DNA from: an uncultured Roseibium sp.
GTDB lineage: Bacteria > Pseudomonadota > Alphaproteobacteria > Rhizobiales > Stappiaceae
Length of the DNA: 64,000 nt
Direction: 5' to 3'
Assembly: GCF_947499295.1 (NCBI RefSeq)
Contig: NZ_CANMNP010000018.1
Span: 62,001-126,000 of the forward strand
Shown: one piece after another, positions 45,759 to 54,353 of the stretch
Layout: each line of letters begins with the position of its first letter
Numbering within the stretch: position 1 is the first letter of the stretch
Program-made: the position numbers and the translations under genes
Notes under the pieces: model-generated
The model's input: the letters and a program-made list of their open reading frames with translations, nothing else
The model's database searches: none
Told to the model about the DNA's origin: nothing

Positions 45759-47318
45759 ATGGCCATTTCAACAAAGCTGGAGATGCGACAAAGTCAGTCG
45801 CTGATCATGACGCCGCAACTGATGCAGGCGATCAAGCTTTTGCAGATGTCCAATCTCGATCTTGTTGCCTATGTCGAAGCTGAGCTGGAACGAAACCCGC
45901 TTCTGGAAAAAGGTGAAGGCGAGGCAGGCGAACAGGGAGCTTCCTCCGAGCCTGTCCTGGAAAACGCGCAGGACGCCAGCGCCAACGCTTCCGAGGGGTT
46001 TGACGGCGCAGGTGACGAGCCAAATAGTGGCGACTGGATGCAAAGCGACCTTGAAACGGGGTCGGAAGCGATCGCCTCTCGCATGGACACCGATCTCGGC
46101 AACGTTTTTCCAGATGAGCCCGGGGTTCCGGCCTCTCCGGATCCGGCCCTTCTCAAGACTGGCGACAGTTACAAGAACGTCAGCAGCGGCGGTGCCTCGG
46201 AAGACTACAACCTGGAGGCATTCGTTGCCGATGAAGTGTCTCTCGGCACGACTCTCGAAGAGCAGATGAACCTTGCTCTTAGTGACGACGCGGACAAGTT
46301 GATTGCCGGACACCTGATCAATTCTCTGGATGAAAACGGTTATCTTTACATCGACCTTGGCGAAGCCGCGGAGCAACTCGGAGTTGATGTCGCCAGGATC
46401 GAGAGCGTGCTTGCGGTGCTCCAGACCTTTGAGCCGGCAGGCGTTTTTGCACGGGGTCTCGCCGAGTGCCTGAAACTGCAGTTGATCGACAAGAACAGGT
46501 TCGATCCAGCTATGGAAGCGCTCATTGAGAACATTGAACTGCTTGCCAAGCGGGACCTGCCGGGCCTGAAAAGAATCTGTGGTGTTGATGACGAGGATCT
46601 CGTCGAAATGATTGCCGAGATCCGTGCTCTGGATCCCAAGCCTGGCAGTGTATTTGGCTCTTCTTTGGTTCAACCGGTCGTGCCGGATGTCTTTGTCAAA
46701 AAGGCAAATGACGGGACCTGGACGGTGGAACTGAACTCCGACACCTTACCGAAGGTCCTCGTCAACCAGACCTACTACGCACGGATCGTAAAGACGGCTC
46801 GGGACGAGACGGAAAAGGAATACCTGACGGAATCGCTGCAGACCGCCAACTGGCTGGCCAAAAGCCTCGACCAGCGGGCCAAGACGATTTTGAAGGTATC
46901 GACGGAAATCGTGCGCCAGCAGGACGGATTTCTGACTTATGGCATTGAACATCTGCGTCCACTCAACCTGAAGACCATCGCTGAAGCAATCAGCATGCAT
47001 GAATCGACTGTCAGCCGGGTGACGTCCAACAAGTACATGGCGACATCGAGGGGCATTTTCGAGCTGAAGTATTTCTTCTCCTCTGCAATCTCCGCAACGG
47101 TTGGCGGTGATGCCCATTCCGCCGAATCTGTCCGTCACAGAATCAGGCAGATGATCGACGCGGAAGACCCGAAATCGATCCTTTCCGACGATACGATTGT
47201 CAAAATTCTGAAGGGTGATGGCGTCGACATTGCCCGCAGGACAGTGGCCAAGTATCGCGAGGCGATGAAAATCGGATCGTCGGTACAAAGGCGGCGTGAG
47301 AAAAATGTCCGTCTATGA
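45759..47318 (+). CDS. rpoN: RNA polymerase sigma-54 factor RpoN
   Basis: A 519-residue sigma-54. The N-terminal Gln-rich activator-interacting region is QSQSLIMTPQLMQAIKLLQM, followed by an acidic linker, core-binding domain and the C-terminal RpoN box ARRTVAKYREAMKIG that contacts the -24 element. It directs nitrogen, carbon-transport and motility-type genes with enhancer-binding activators. Located between lptB and hpf. Confidence 0.97.
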   Translation: MAISTKLEMRQSQSLIMTPQLMQAIKLLQMSNLDLVAYVEAELERNPLLEKGEGEAGEQGASSEPVLENAQDASANASEGFDGAGDEPNSGDWMQSDLETGSEAIASRMDTDLGNVFPDEPGVPASPDPALLKTGDSYKNVSSGGASEDYNLEAFVADEVSLGTTLEEQMNLALSDDADKLIAGHLINSLDENGYLYIDLGEAAEQLGVDVARIESVLAVLQTFEPAGVFARGLAECLKLQLIDKNRFDPAMEALIENIELLAKRDLPGLKRICGVDDEDLVEMIAEIRALDPKPGSVFGSSLVQPVVPDVFVKKANDGTWTVELNSDTLPKVLVNQTYYARIVKTARDETEKEYLTESLQTANWLAKSLDQRAKTILKVSTEIVRQQDGFLTYGIEHLRPLNLKTIAEAISMHESTVSRVTSNKYMATSRGIFELKYFFSSAISATVGGDAHSAESVRHRIRQMIDAEDPKSILSDDTIVKILKGDGVDIARRTVAKYREAMKIGSSVQRRREKNVRL

Positions 47319-47445
47319 TGCTGGTGACGATATGTTGAAGCCTTCGATTGTTGCAATTTTCAAAATGAACCTGACGGTTTCACTGAAACAATACACTGAT
47401 TACACACAGTAGTTCGGCAATGATTGCTGGCCGTATTGTTATTAA

Positions 47446-47474
47446 TTGACTCTTTGAGCTGCCGCAATTATAGG
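47446..47474 (+). promoter_or_regulatory. Probable sigma-70 promoter of hpf
   Basis: TTGACT (47446-47451), 17-bp spacer, TATAGG (47469-47474), about 130 bp ahead of the hpf start. Good spacing and near-consensus boxes in an otherwise gene-free 286-bp gap. Confidence 0.55.
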
Positions 47475-47604
47475 ACCGCCCTCATGAGTTAAACAGGGGA
47501 TGGCGCTTCGGCACTGACTGGTCCATTCTGTACGCTTGAAACGTTACGCGTTTCAGCATCGGCAGAGGGCCGGTGTATCAGACAATACAAAAGAAGAGGT
47601 CCCC

Positions 47605-48192
47605 ATGGCTTTGCGGATTTCGGGTAAGAATGTTGATGTGGGCGATGCACTGCGCGAGCACATCACTGACCGAATAGAGGACGCCTTATCAAAGTATTTC
47701 ACAGGCGGCTTCACAGGCCACGTCACACTCAGCAGGGAAGGTAACGGCTTCAAGTCAGAATGCAGCCTGCATCTGGACACCGGCATTGTGCTTCAGGTGT
47801 CCGCACAGGATCAGGATCCGCGAAACAGTTTTGACGCTGCTGCTGACAAGATTGAAAAACGTTTGCGGCGCTACAAGCGCAAACTGAAGGACCATCACGG
47901 CCACACTGGCAATGGCCGGGAAGCTTTTGAGGCGGCATCCTACGTTCTGGCGTCCCCGGACGAGGACGAGGAAGTGCCGGTAGACTTCAATCCACTTGTG
48001 ATTGCAGAAACCTCGGCAAAGGTGAAGACAATGACTGTCGGAATGGCGGTCATGGAGCTTGATTTGACCGAAGCACCGGTTGTCCTGTTCAAAAATGCGG
48101 CAAATGGCGGTGTCAATGTTGTTTATCGCCGGTCCGATGGCAATATTGGGTGGATAGACCCGGCACTGGTGGCCAATGAGGCTGCCGAATAA
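47605..48192 (+). CDS. hpf: Long-form ribosome hibernation promoting factor
   Basis: A 195-residue long HPF. The N-terminal S30AE domain (MALRISGKNVDVGDALREHI) binds the 30S A and P sites; after a linker, the C-terminal domain (PVVLFKNAANGGVNVVYRRS) mediates 100S ribosome dimers. The ATG at 47605 is preceded by AAGAAGAGG. Its place between rpoN and ptsN matches the nitrogen-related phosphotransfer block. Confidence 0.95.
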   Translation: MALRISGKNVDVGDALREHITDRIEDALSKYFTGGFTGHVTLSREGNGFKSECSLHLDTGIVLQVSAQDQDPRNSFDAAADKIEKRLRRYKRKLKDHHGHTGNGREAFEAASYVLASPDEDEEVPVDFNPLVIAETSAKVKTMTVGMAVMELDLTEAPVVLFKNAANGGVNVVYRRSDGNIGWIDPALVANEAAE

Positions 48193-48205
48193 AGATGCGG
48201 ACGGG

Positions 48206-48229
48206 ACCGGCTTCCAGCTGGGAGCCGGT
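48206..48229 (+). terminator. Hairpin between hpf and ptsN
   Basis: ACCGGCT (48206-48212) pairs with AGCCGGT (48223-48229), and inner TCC/GGG pairing around an AGCT loop extends the stem to about 10 bp. Only three T residues follow, so it may reduce rather than stop read-through into ptsN, 23 bp on. Confidence 0.45.
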
Positions 48230-48252
48230 TTCCGAAAACTGTAGGCGATAGT

Positions 48253-48720
48253 ATGGATCTTAGTGATCTTCTGGGTAAAGACGCAGTCATTGCCGGACTG
48301 AAAGCGAAGAGCAAGAAACAGGCAATTCAAGAGTTGTCCGCAAAGGCAGCGGCACTGACTGGTCTTTCCGAACGTGAGATTTTCGATACGCTGCTTCAAC
48401 GCGAGCGTTTGGGCTCGACAGGTGTTGGTCACGGCATCGCGATCCCGCACGGCAAGCTGACGCGTCTCGACCGACTGGTTGGCCTGTTCGCCAAACTGAC
48501 GAAACCGGTCGATTTTGATTCCTTGGATGACCAACCTGTCGATCTTGTTTTTTTGCTGCTCGCGCCAGAGAGCGCCGGTGCTGACCATCTAAAGGCACTG
48601 GCACGCATAGCGCGCCAGCTTCGGGATGTTGACGTCACCCAAGGCCTGCGCGCATCCGGTGATGCGGAAGAGATTTACGGACTGCTGACCCAGACGATCG
48701 CTTCGTCCAACGCGGCTTGA
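48253..48720 (+). CDS. ptsN: PTS nitrogen-regulatory protein EIIA-Ntr (PtsN)
   Basis: A 155-residue EIIA-fructose/Ntr domain. The phosphorylated His66 is in GHGIAIPHGKLTRL. It receives phosphate from NPr and regulates potassium transport, carbon and nitrogen balance, rather than sugar uptake. Standard order after rpoN and hpf; ends at a strong terminator. Confidence 0.96.
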   Translation: MDLSDLLGKDAVIAGLKAKSKKQAIQELSAKAAALTGLSEREIFDTLLQRERLGSTGVGHGIAIPHGKLTRLDRLVGLFAKLTKPVDFDSLDDQPVDLVFLLLAPESAGADHLKALARIARQLRDVDVTQGLRASGDAEEIYGLLTQTIASSNAA

Positions 48721-48741
48721 TCCATCTGAAATAGGCTGAAA

Positions 48742-48775
48742 CGAAAAGGACCGGCTATCCAGCCGGTCCTTTTCG
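48742..48775. terminator. Strong bidirectional terminator
   Basis: CGAAAAGGACCGGCT (48742-48756) pairs perfectly with AGCCGGTCCTTTTCG (48761-48775): 15 bp with a 4-nt loop, and A/T runs on both sides. It serves ptsN on the plus strand and mdoH on the minus strand. Confidence 0.9.
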
Positions 48776-48801
48776 TGTTCGATTGCGGTGGTGTCTCGAC
48801 C

Positions 48802-50610
48802 TCAAGCTTCTGCTGGTTTGGCGTCTGCCTGGACAAGTCCCTGCTGCTGGTCACCAGGAGGGACCTGGCCTTTGGTGAGTGCCGGCAGATGCAGGTCGGC
48901 GAGTTCCGGTGGCGGAGAGGTTTCCTCGGGAATGCGCCACAAGGTGGACTGAATTGCAAGCTTGCCCAATGTCCGGGTTGAAGTGCCAACCGCAATGACT
49001 GATGCCAGCAATGGACCGACGGCGACCGGAATCACCGGCCAGACGAGCCCGATCGGTTGACCGGTCAGCCAGAGAAGTCCAGCACTACCGAAAACCGTTT
49101 GCGGCCAGAGTTTCTGAAGTGCGAGGGCAACCGGCAACCGGCGGACACCGCGGGCCTGGGCACCCCATCCGATGGTTTTTCCGAACAGCAGGCCACCCAT
49201 GAAGAGCGTATGGGCAACGGCCATCACCGGAGCGATCATCGCCGAATAGAGGATTTCGGCTCCAACGCTGAGCAGCACACGCACGGGGCCGCCAAAGGCC
49301 TTGCGCAGGTCTGCACGGGCAAGCACATCGGCAACCGTTGCAAGCTTGGGTGCAAAGACCATGGTCAGCACCGAGAAGAAGAGCAGTGCACCTGTATCCG
49401 GGCGATAGGGCATATAGTCAGTGACTATGCCAAGGACCGCCGCCGCCGTCATGAAGCCGATCCAGGCCGGAGACCCAAGGAACATCAATATGGCGAGAGC
49501 CAATTGCGCGCGGCTGACAGGCTTGAGATCCGGCATGCTCAAAAGCCTGCGATATTGCAGGTTGCCCTGACACCAGCGCAGATCCCGGCGGATGAACTCC
49601 AGAAGATGAGGCGGATTGACCTCATAGCTGCCGGTTTCGAGCGGCAGCACCCGGACTTCGTAGCCAGCACGCCGCATCAGGACAGCTTCCACCTGGTCAT
49701 GCGACAGGATAGCTCCGGAAAGAGGACCGTTGCCGGGCAGTTCGGGCAACCGGCAGTGTTCCTTGAACGGCTTCAGGCGCAATACCGCGTTGTGACCCCA
49801 GTACGGTCCGCAATCGCCTTGCCACCAGGCGCTTCCAATTGTGTAGGAGCGCATACCGAGCCGCATGCCGAACTGGAAAATGCGTGCAAATGCGCTGTCG
49901 GTCGGCAGGCCGACCACGAGACTTTGCAGGATGCCTACATTCGGGTTGGCTTCCATGCGTCTGACAAGTCCGGTTATAGCTTCAACGGACATGAAGCTAT
50001 CGGCATCCAGCACCAGCGCGAAATCATGCTGGTCGCCCCAGCGATCACAGAAGTCTTCGATGTTGCCTGCCTTGAAGCCCTTGTTGTCGGTGCGACGCCG
50101 GTAAACAACCTCCATCTGGCCTTCAAAACGTTCGGACAGGCGGGCCGTCAATTGCTGCTCCTGCAGCGCGATGTCGTCCATCGAGGTGTCGCTGAGAACG
50201 TAAAGCGTGAAGTTCTCGGCCTGACCCGCGCGGATCAACTGGGAGACCATGGCACTCAAATTGACTTCAAGGCTTTCCGCGTCTTCATCACGCACACAGG
50301 ACAGCAGTGCGGTGGAGCTTTTCAGGCGTGCGCTCGGGTCACCGTGATCGATCGGACAGACGGCCTCAACTGGGTTTTTCGAAAGCCGCATGATCGAAAG
50401 GCCGATAACTGCATTCCAGAAACCGATGATCGTCCAGGGAAGCGTGATCATGAAACAGGCGAGAATGAACAGATCAAGCGCCGAATAACCGCCAGGTGAC
50501 AGGGTCACTGTCATAAGCGCCGCGAGGCCCACAAAGCTCACGAGAAGAAGGAAAGAGAACACAATCCGTCGCGTTGTCATATTCGCGGCTGTTTTTTCGG
50601 AAATAGACAT
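48802..50610 (-). CDS. mdoH: Osmoregulated periplasmic glucan glucosyltransferase MdoH/OpgH
   Basis: About 602 residues. An inner-membrane processive GT2 enzyme that makes and exports beta-glucan backbones. Membrane helices flank the cytoplasmic catalytic domain, which shows VLDADSFMS (DxD), DQVEAVLMRRAGYEVR with the catalytic Asp, and RRDLRWCQGN in the Q/RxxRW position. The ATG at 50610 follows AGG; a GTG at 50628 would add six residues. No opgG is adjacent. It ends at the shared terminator with ptsN. Confidence 0.92.
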   Translation of the reverse strand: MSISEKTAANMTTRRIVFSFLLLVSFVGLAALMTVTLSPGGYSALDLFILACFMITLPWTIIGFWNAVIGLSIMRLSKNPVEAVCPIDHGDPSARLKSSTALLSCVRDEDAESLEVNLSAMVSQLIRAGQAENFTLYVLSDTSMDDIALQEQQLTARLSERFEGQMEVVYRRRTDNKGFKAGNIEDFCDRWGDQHDFALVLDADSFMSVEAITGLVRRMEANPNVGILQSLVVGLPTDSAFARIFQFGMRLGMRSYTIGSAWWQGDCGPYWGHNAVLRLKPFKEHCRLPELPGNGPLSGAILSHDQVEAVLMRRAGYEVRVLPLETGSYEVNPPHLLEFIRRDLRWCQGNLQYRRLLSMPDLKPVSRAQLALAILMFLGSPAWIGFMTAAAVLGIVTDYMPYRPDTGALLFFSVLTMVFAPKLATVADVLARADLRKAFGGPVRVLLSVGAEILYSAMIAPVMAVAHTLFMGGLLFGKTIGWGAQARGVRRLPVALALQKLWPQTVFGSAGLLWLTGQPIGLVWPVIPVAVGPLLASVIAVGTSTRTLGKLAIQSTLWRIPEETSPPPELADLHLPALTKGQVPPGDQQQGLVQADAKPAEA

Positions 50611-50726
50611 GTCAGAGACCTGAAACACTTATTTGAATTCCATTCACGGCAATCATCGCAATAGTGCGCATGTCAAAATGTCCTAATGTTGACAGAAGCA
50701 TGGCGAATGAGAGAGGACTTTATTTC

Positions 50727-51740
50727 ATGAAGGGCGATCCGCTGGTGACCGCGGTCACACGTACGCCAAGAGCGCTTTGGTATGCTGGTCGGGAGCGGTG
50801 TACGCTCGAAGGTGTGACGATTGAGGCGTTGCGATCGGACGACGTGCGTATTCAAACTCTCTTTAGCAGTGTGAGCCGCGGCACAGAAGGACTGGTCTTC
50901 CGAGGCGAGGTTCCCGAAAGTGAATGGCAGCGCATGCGCGCGCCTTTCCAGGAAGGGGATTTTTCTTTCCCCGTCAAATACGGATATGCCAATGTCGGCA
51001 AGGTTCTGGAAGGCGATCCCGCGCTTGAGGGGCGTATCGTTTTTTCGCTCTTTCCACATCAAAGCGATTTCACTCTTCCATCCGGTTACTGTGCTCCCAT
51101 TCCTGACGCTGTTAGCGCGGAGCGGGCGGTTCTCGCCGCCAATATGGAAACGGCACTTAACGCTATATGGGACGGAAAACCATCACCTGGGGATCACATC
51201 TGCGTGGTCGGCGCGGGAGTTGTCGGGCTTTTGACTGCATACGTTGCGTCTCGTCTGCCCGGATCAGTGGTGACGGTTATTGACACCAACGGCGAGCGGG
51301 CTGCCATTGCGGAAGTCCTTGGATTTGGGTTTGCTTTGCCGGACGACGCACCAGCCAACCAGGATCTTGTATTCCACACAAGTGCGTCTTCTGCAGGCCT
51401 TGAAACGGCCTTGAAGGTCTGTGGCGATGGTGCCTCCGTAGTCGAGATGAGCTGGTATGGAACCAAGGGCGTTCAGGCACCATTGGGCGCCGATTTTCAT
51501 TGTCGCCGGTTGAAACTCATCTCAAGCCAGGTCGGAACCATTCCAGTCGACCGGCAAGCGCGCTGGTCTTATCGCCGCCGCCTGGAGACGGCGCTCAACT
51601 TGCTTCAAGATCCAGTGCTGGACGTGCTGATAAGCCATCGTATAAGGTTCGATGACTTGCCTGAACAGCTTCCCGATTTGTTGAACAAAGCGTCAGATGT
51701 GCTGGCCGCGCTCGTCGTTTATGACGGTGCGACCGGCTAA
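50727..51740 (+). CDS. MDR-superfamily oxidoreductase lacking the catalytic zinc site
   Basis: About 337 residues of the medium-chain dehydrogenase fold. The N-terminal GroES-like domain has SVSRGTEGLVFRGEVP where zinc alcohol dehydrogenases have a Cys-Gly-Thr site, so no catalytic zinc Cys is present. The Rossmann domain starts with ICVVGAGVVGLLTAYVASRL. The start ATG 50727 has AGAGGA 9 bp upstream; ATG 50700 is an alternative. First gene of the compact MDR-PTPS-GT4-methyltransferase operon. It would reduce or oxidise a pathway intermediate. Confidence 0.85.
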   Translation: MKGDPLVTAVTRTPRALWYAGRERCTLEGVTIEALRSDDVRIQTLFSSVSRGTEGLVFRGEVPESEWQRMRAPFQEGDFSFPVKYGYANVGKVLEGDPALEGRIVFSLFPHQSDFTLPSGYCAPIPDAVSAERAVLAANMETALNAIWDGKPSPGDHICVVGAGVVGLLTAYVASRLPGSVVTVIDTNGERAAIAEVLGFGFALPDDAPANQDLVFHTSASSAGLETALKVCGDGASVVEMSWYGTKGVQAPLGADFHCRRLKLISSQVGTIPVDRQARWSYRRRLETALNLLQDPVLDVLISHRIRFDDLPEQLPDLLNKASDVLAALVVYDGATG

Positions 51741-51784
51741 ATTCCTTTCGTCTCACTTACCTCCACAATTTCAGGACTATCGAA

Positions 51785-52183
51785 ATGTTTGCAGTTGAAG
51801 TTCGCGACCATGTGATGATCGCCCATTCGTTCAAGGGAGAGCTGTTCGGCCCGGCTCAGGCGTTGCATGGCGCAACATTCGTTATCGATGCGGCGTTTCT
51901 GGCCGACAGTCTCGATGAAAACGGTGTGGTCATCGATATTGGCCGTGCGCACGAAGCCTTGAAGGAAGTGCTGGAACCTTTGAACTACAAGAACCTCGAC
52001 GAAGTTCCAGAGTTTGAAGGCATCAACACAACGACAGAGTTTTTGACAAAGCACATTCACGATCACCTTGCCAAAGCAGCACGCAACGACAGACTTGGCC
52101 GACCAGGTGCTGAACTTGGTGCGATCCGTGTAACCATTTCAGAATCGCACGTGGCACGTGCCTGGTACGAAGCCAAGATCTGA
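51785..52183 (+). CDS. PTPS/QueD-like pterin protein with altered active site
   Basis: A 132-residue single-domain protein with the T-fold of 6-pyruvoyl/6-carboxytetrahydropterin synthases. His14 and His28 match two of the three zinc ligands, but the usual HGH is HGA (Ala30) and the Cys four residues before is Ala24. The conserved NTTTEFL and ESHVARAWYE (with the pterin-binding Glu) are retained. It therefore probably binds a pterin-like substrate but with altered or different chemistry. It lies 6 bp ahead of a GT4 gene. Confidence 0.85.
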   Translation: MFAVEVRDHVMIAHSFKGELFGPAQALHGATFVIDAAFLADSLDENGVVIDIGRAHEALKEVLEPLNYKNLDEVPEFEGINTTTEFLTKHIHDHLAKAARNDRLGRPGAELGAIRVTISESHVARAWYEAKI

Positions 52184-52189
52184 GTACCG

Positions 52190-53242
52190 ATGAAAAGTCT
52201 ATGTTTCGCCTATCCGGGTGATCTGGAAACACCAACCGGTGGTTACGGTTACGACCGGCAAATCATCGCAGGTCTGAAGCGTGACGGTTGGGATGTTGAT
52301 CTTGTGCCGCTTGGAGACGGCTTTCCGTTTCCCGACAATCAGACATTGGCGACTGCCAAGAAGCGCTTGAATACGCTTCCTGACGGTTGTTTGGTGGTCG
52401 TTGACGGCTTGGCCTTTGGTGCTATGCCCAATGCCGCCAAGGAGCTGAAGAACCATTTGGAGCTGGTGGCACTTGTTCATCATCCCCTTTGCCGTGAAAA
52501 CGGTTTAAGCAATTCTGAGGCGCAAGCGCTGGAAAGCAGCGAGCGGGAGGCGCTATCCAACGCACACCATGTGATTGTCACCAGTCCGGCCACCGGCGAT
52601 CAGGTATCCGATCTCTTCGACATTGAGAAGAAGAACATCAGCATCGTTTTGCCTGGTACGGAGTTGCCCGAACTGCGACAGAAAAATGCGCAGACACCAG
52701 TCCGCTTGCTCGCGGTTGGTACACTGGTCTACCGCAAGGGGTATGATCTGTTGCTGAAGGCGCTGTCCGACCTGAAGCAATTTGACTGGCAGTTGGATAT
52801 TGTCGGTGGCCTCACGGCGGATCCTGCCTGCGTGGATGACATTCAACGTCTCGCGCGGGACTTGGATCTCGACGAACGGCTGGTTTTTCACGGTGCCTTA
52901 CCTTCCGAACGGCTGAAGGAATTCTACCAGTCTGCTGAAGTCTTTGTTCTTGCCAGCCGCTATGAGGGGTATGGGATGGCCTATACCGAGGCGATGGCAC
53001 ACGGACTTGCTGTCATTGGAAGTGGCGGTGGTGCCGTTCGGGACACGCTGCCACAAGGTGCTGCACTCTATTGCCCTCCGGAAGATGTTGCGTCCTTGCA
53101 ATCGGCCTTGGAAAGCCTGATCACCGATCGGGATCTGCGCCAAGCGCTATCCATTGGAGCGCGACAAGCTGCAGAAAAGCTCCCGAGTTGGCGCGATGCG
53201 TCTGAAAGGTTCTCGCAGATACTTCAAAGGATTTCAAAATGA
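52190..53242 (+). CDS. GT4-family glycosyltransferase
   Basis: A 350-residue retaining GT-B glycosyltransferase. N-terminal acceptor half begins AYPGDLETPTGGYGYDRQII; the donor half contains LLAVGTLVYRKGYDLLLKAL and the E-x7-E motif SRYEGYGMAYTEAMAHGLAV. No membrane helices. Between a PTPS-like gene and a methyltransferase (ATGA overlap), suggesting glycosylation of a small molecule rather than a polymer. Confidence 0.9.
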   Translation: MKSLCFAYPGDLETPTGGYGYDRQIIAGLKRDGWDVDLVPLGDGFPFPDNQTLATAKKRLNTLPDGCLVVVDGLAFGAMPNAAKELKNHLELVALVHHPLCRENGLSNSEAQALESSEREALSNAHHVIVTSPATGDQVSDLFDIEKKNISIVLPGTELPELRQKNAQTPVRLLAVGTLVYRKGYDLLLKALSDLKQFDWQLDIVGGLTADPACVDDIQRLARDLDLDERLVFHGALPSERLKEFYQSAEVFVLASRYEGYGMAYTEAMAHGLAVIGSGGGAVRDTLPQGAALYCPPEDVASLQSALESLITDRDLRQALSIGARQAAEKLPSWRDASERFSQILQRISK

Positions 53243-54021
53243 GTGGATTTTCATCGCATTGGCTGGCGTTGCGGGAGCCGCTCGATTTGGCCGCCAGAAA
53301 CACCGTTGTGGAGCAGGCCTTTTTTGCCGCTCTGCCCACTTCTCAAGTTCATGTTCTCGACCTTGCCAGTGGAGCAGGTTCAACCGTTGCCGCTTTGAAC
53401 GACAAGTTTTCAGCGCCTGTTTGCTGGAAGCTGACCGATTTTGATGAGGCGTTGCTGGACGTGGCATCGAGCCGATTTCAGGGCGAACTCAATGTGCAGC
53501 AGATCGATTTGCAAGCCGATCTGGAGAAGTTGCCTTTTGATCAATTCGACGCAATCACCACCTCGGCGTTTCTGGATTTGACCTCCAAAGCGTTCCTGGA
53601 ACGCCTGGTTGATAAGGTTGTCGAGGCCAGGAAGCCGTTTCTGGCAAGCCTGACTTATGACGGTCGGACTGAATTCTCTCCCGGCCATGGCTTGGACGAG
53701 GATCTTCGTCAGGCGCTCAACCGGCATCAGCAAACCGACAAGGGGTTTGGTCCTGCGCTTGGACCGGAGGCTGCCAAGGTGGCGATCGAGTTGTTCAAGG
53801 CACGTGATTGCCGTGTCGTACAAGGCACCTCAGACTGGCTGACAGGAGCTGATTCAGAAGACTTTCTGCTCGAATTCCTGAGCGGATGGCGGCGGGTTGG
53901 CCTCCAGGTTGGACTTGACGCTGAGCGCTTGGAAAGCTGGTGGCAGGACAGGCAGCGCAGGATTGGCGAGGCTCAGCTGCGCGTCATGGTGGGGCATTTG
54001 GATTTTGTGGTTCTGCCTTAA
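53239..54021 (+). CDS. Class I SAM-dependent methyltransferase
   Basis: A 260-residue methyltransferase. Motif I is VLDLASGAGSTVAALN near residue 36, followed by the acidic DFDEALLD loop and a motif-IV-like stretch at FDAITTSAFLDLTS. It is coupled to the upstream GT4 gene by ATGA overlap and closes the operon. It likely methylates the pterin or glycoside product; the position is unknown. Confidence 0.87.
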   Translation: MSGFSSHWLALREPLDLAARNTVVEQAFFAALPTSQVHVLDLASGAGSTVAALNDKFSAPVCWKLTDFDEALLDVASSRFQGELNVQQIDLQADLEKLPFDQFDAITTSAFLDLTSKAFLERLVDKVVEARKPFLASLTYDGRTEFSPGHGLDEDLRQALNRHQQTDKGFGPALGPEAAKVAIELFKARDCRVVQGTSDWLTGADSEDFLLEFLSGWRRVGLQVGLDAERLESWWQDRQRRIGEAQLRVMVGHLDFVVLP

Positions 54022-54353
54022 AACCACCATTCCCAGATTGCCTTTCAGCGTATGACCCTCGTGAGGCGGCAGTTGGTGAATGCCATCGTGAAGTGAGGCC
54101 GGTTCAGTTAATCTGCCGGTAAGTATAAAACCAACGAATTCGCAGATATGCGTGTTTTTCGCCGCTTTTGGGCGGACTTTGCGCCGTCAGCGCTTCCCGT
54201 ATAAATGGCATGATAAGGAATTTGCGTTAGCCAGAACTGTAATACAGGAAGCGTTTGCACTATTCTTGAATTACATTTGGTTCGCAGAAATCTTCGTCTA
54301 ACAGAAGAGTGCCAGATGTTTGGGGTAGTGCTCAAACTGAAGGTTCCCGCGTG
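54022..54353. other. Intergenic region upstream of the HAD-UbiA gene
   Basis: 332 bp. No convincing gene on either strand. A weak CCGC/GGCGG hairpin lies near 54161-54176 and might end the four-gene operon. The rest should hold the promoter of the following glycan locus; I see no consensus boxes that stand out. Confidence 0.5.

Noticed and set aside
45768-46673. 301-codon minus-strand frame inside rpoN
   Set aside because: Opposite a fully conserved sigma-54 gene.
49057-50499. 480-codon plus-strand frame inside mdoH
   Set aside because: Long because of GC-rich third positions; the mdoH frame has all catalytic motifs and membrane segments.
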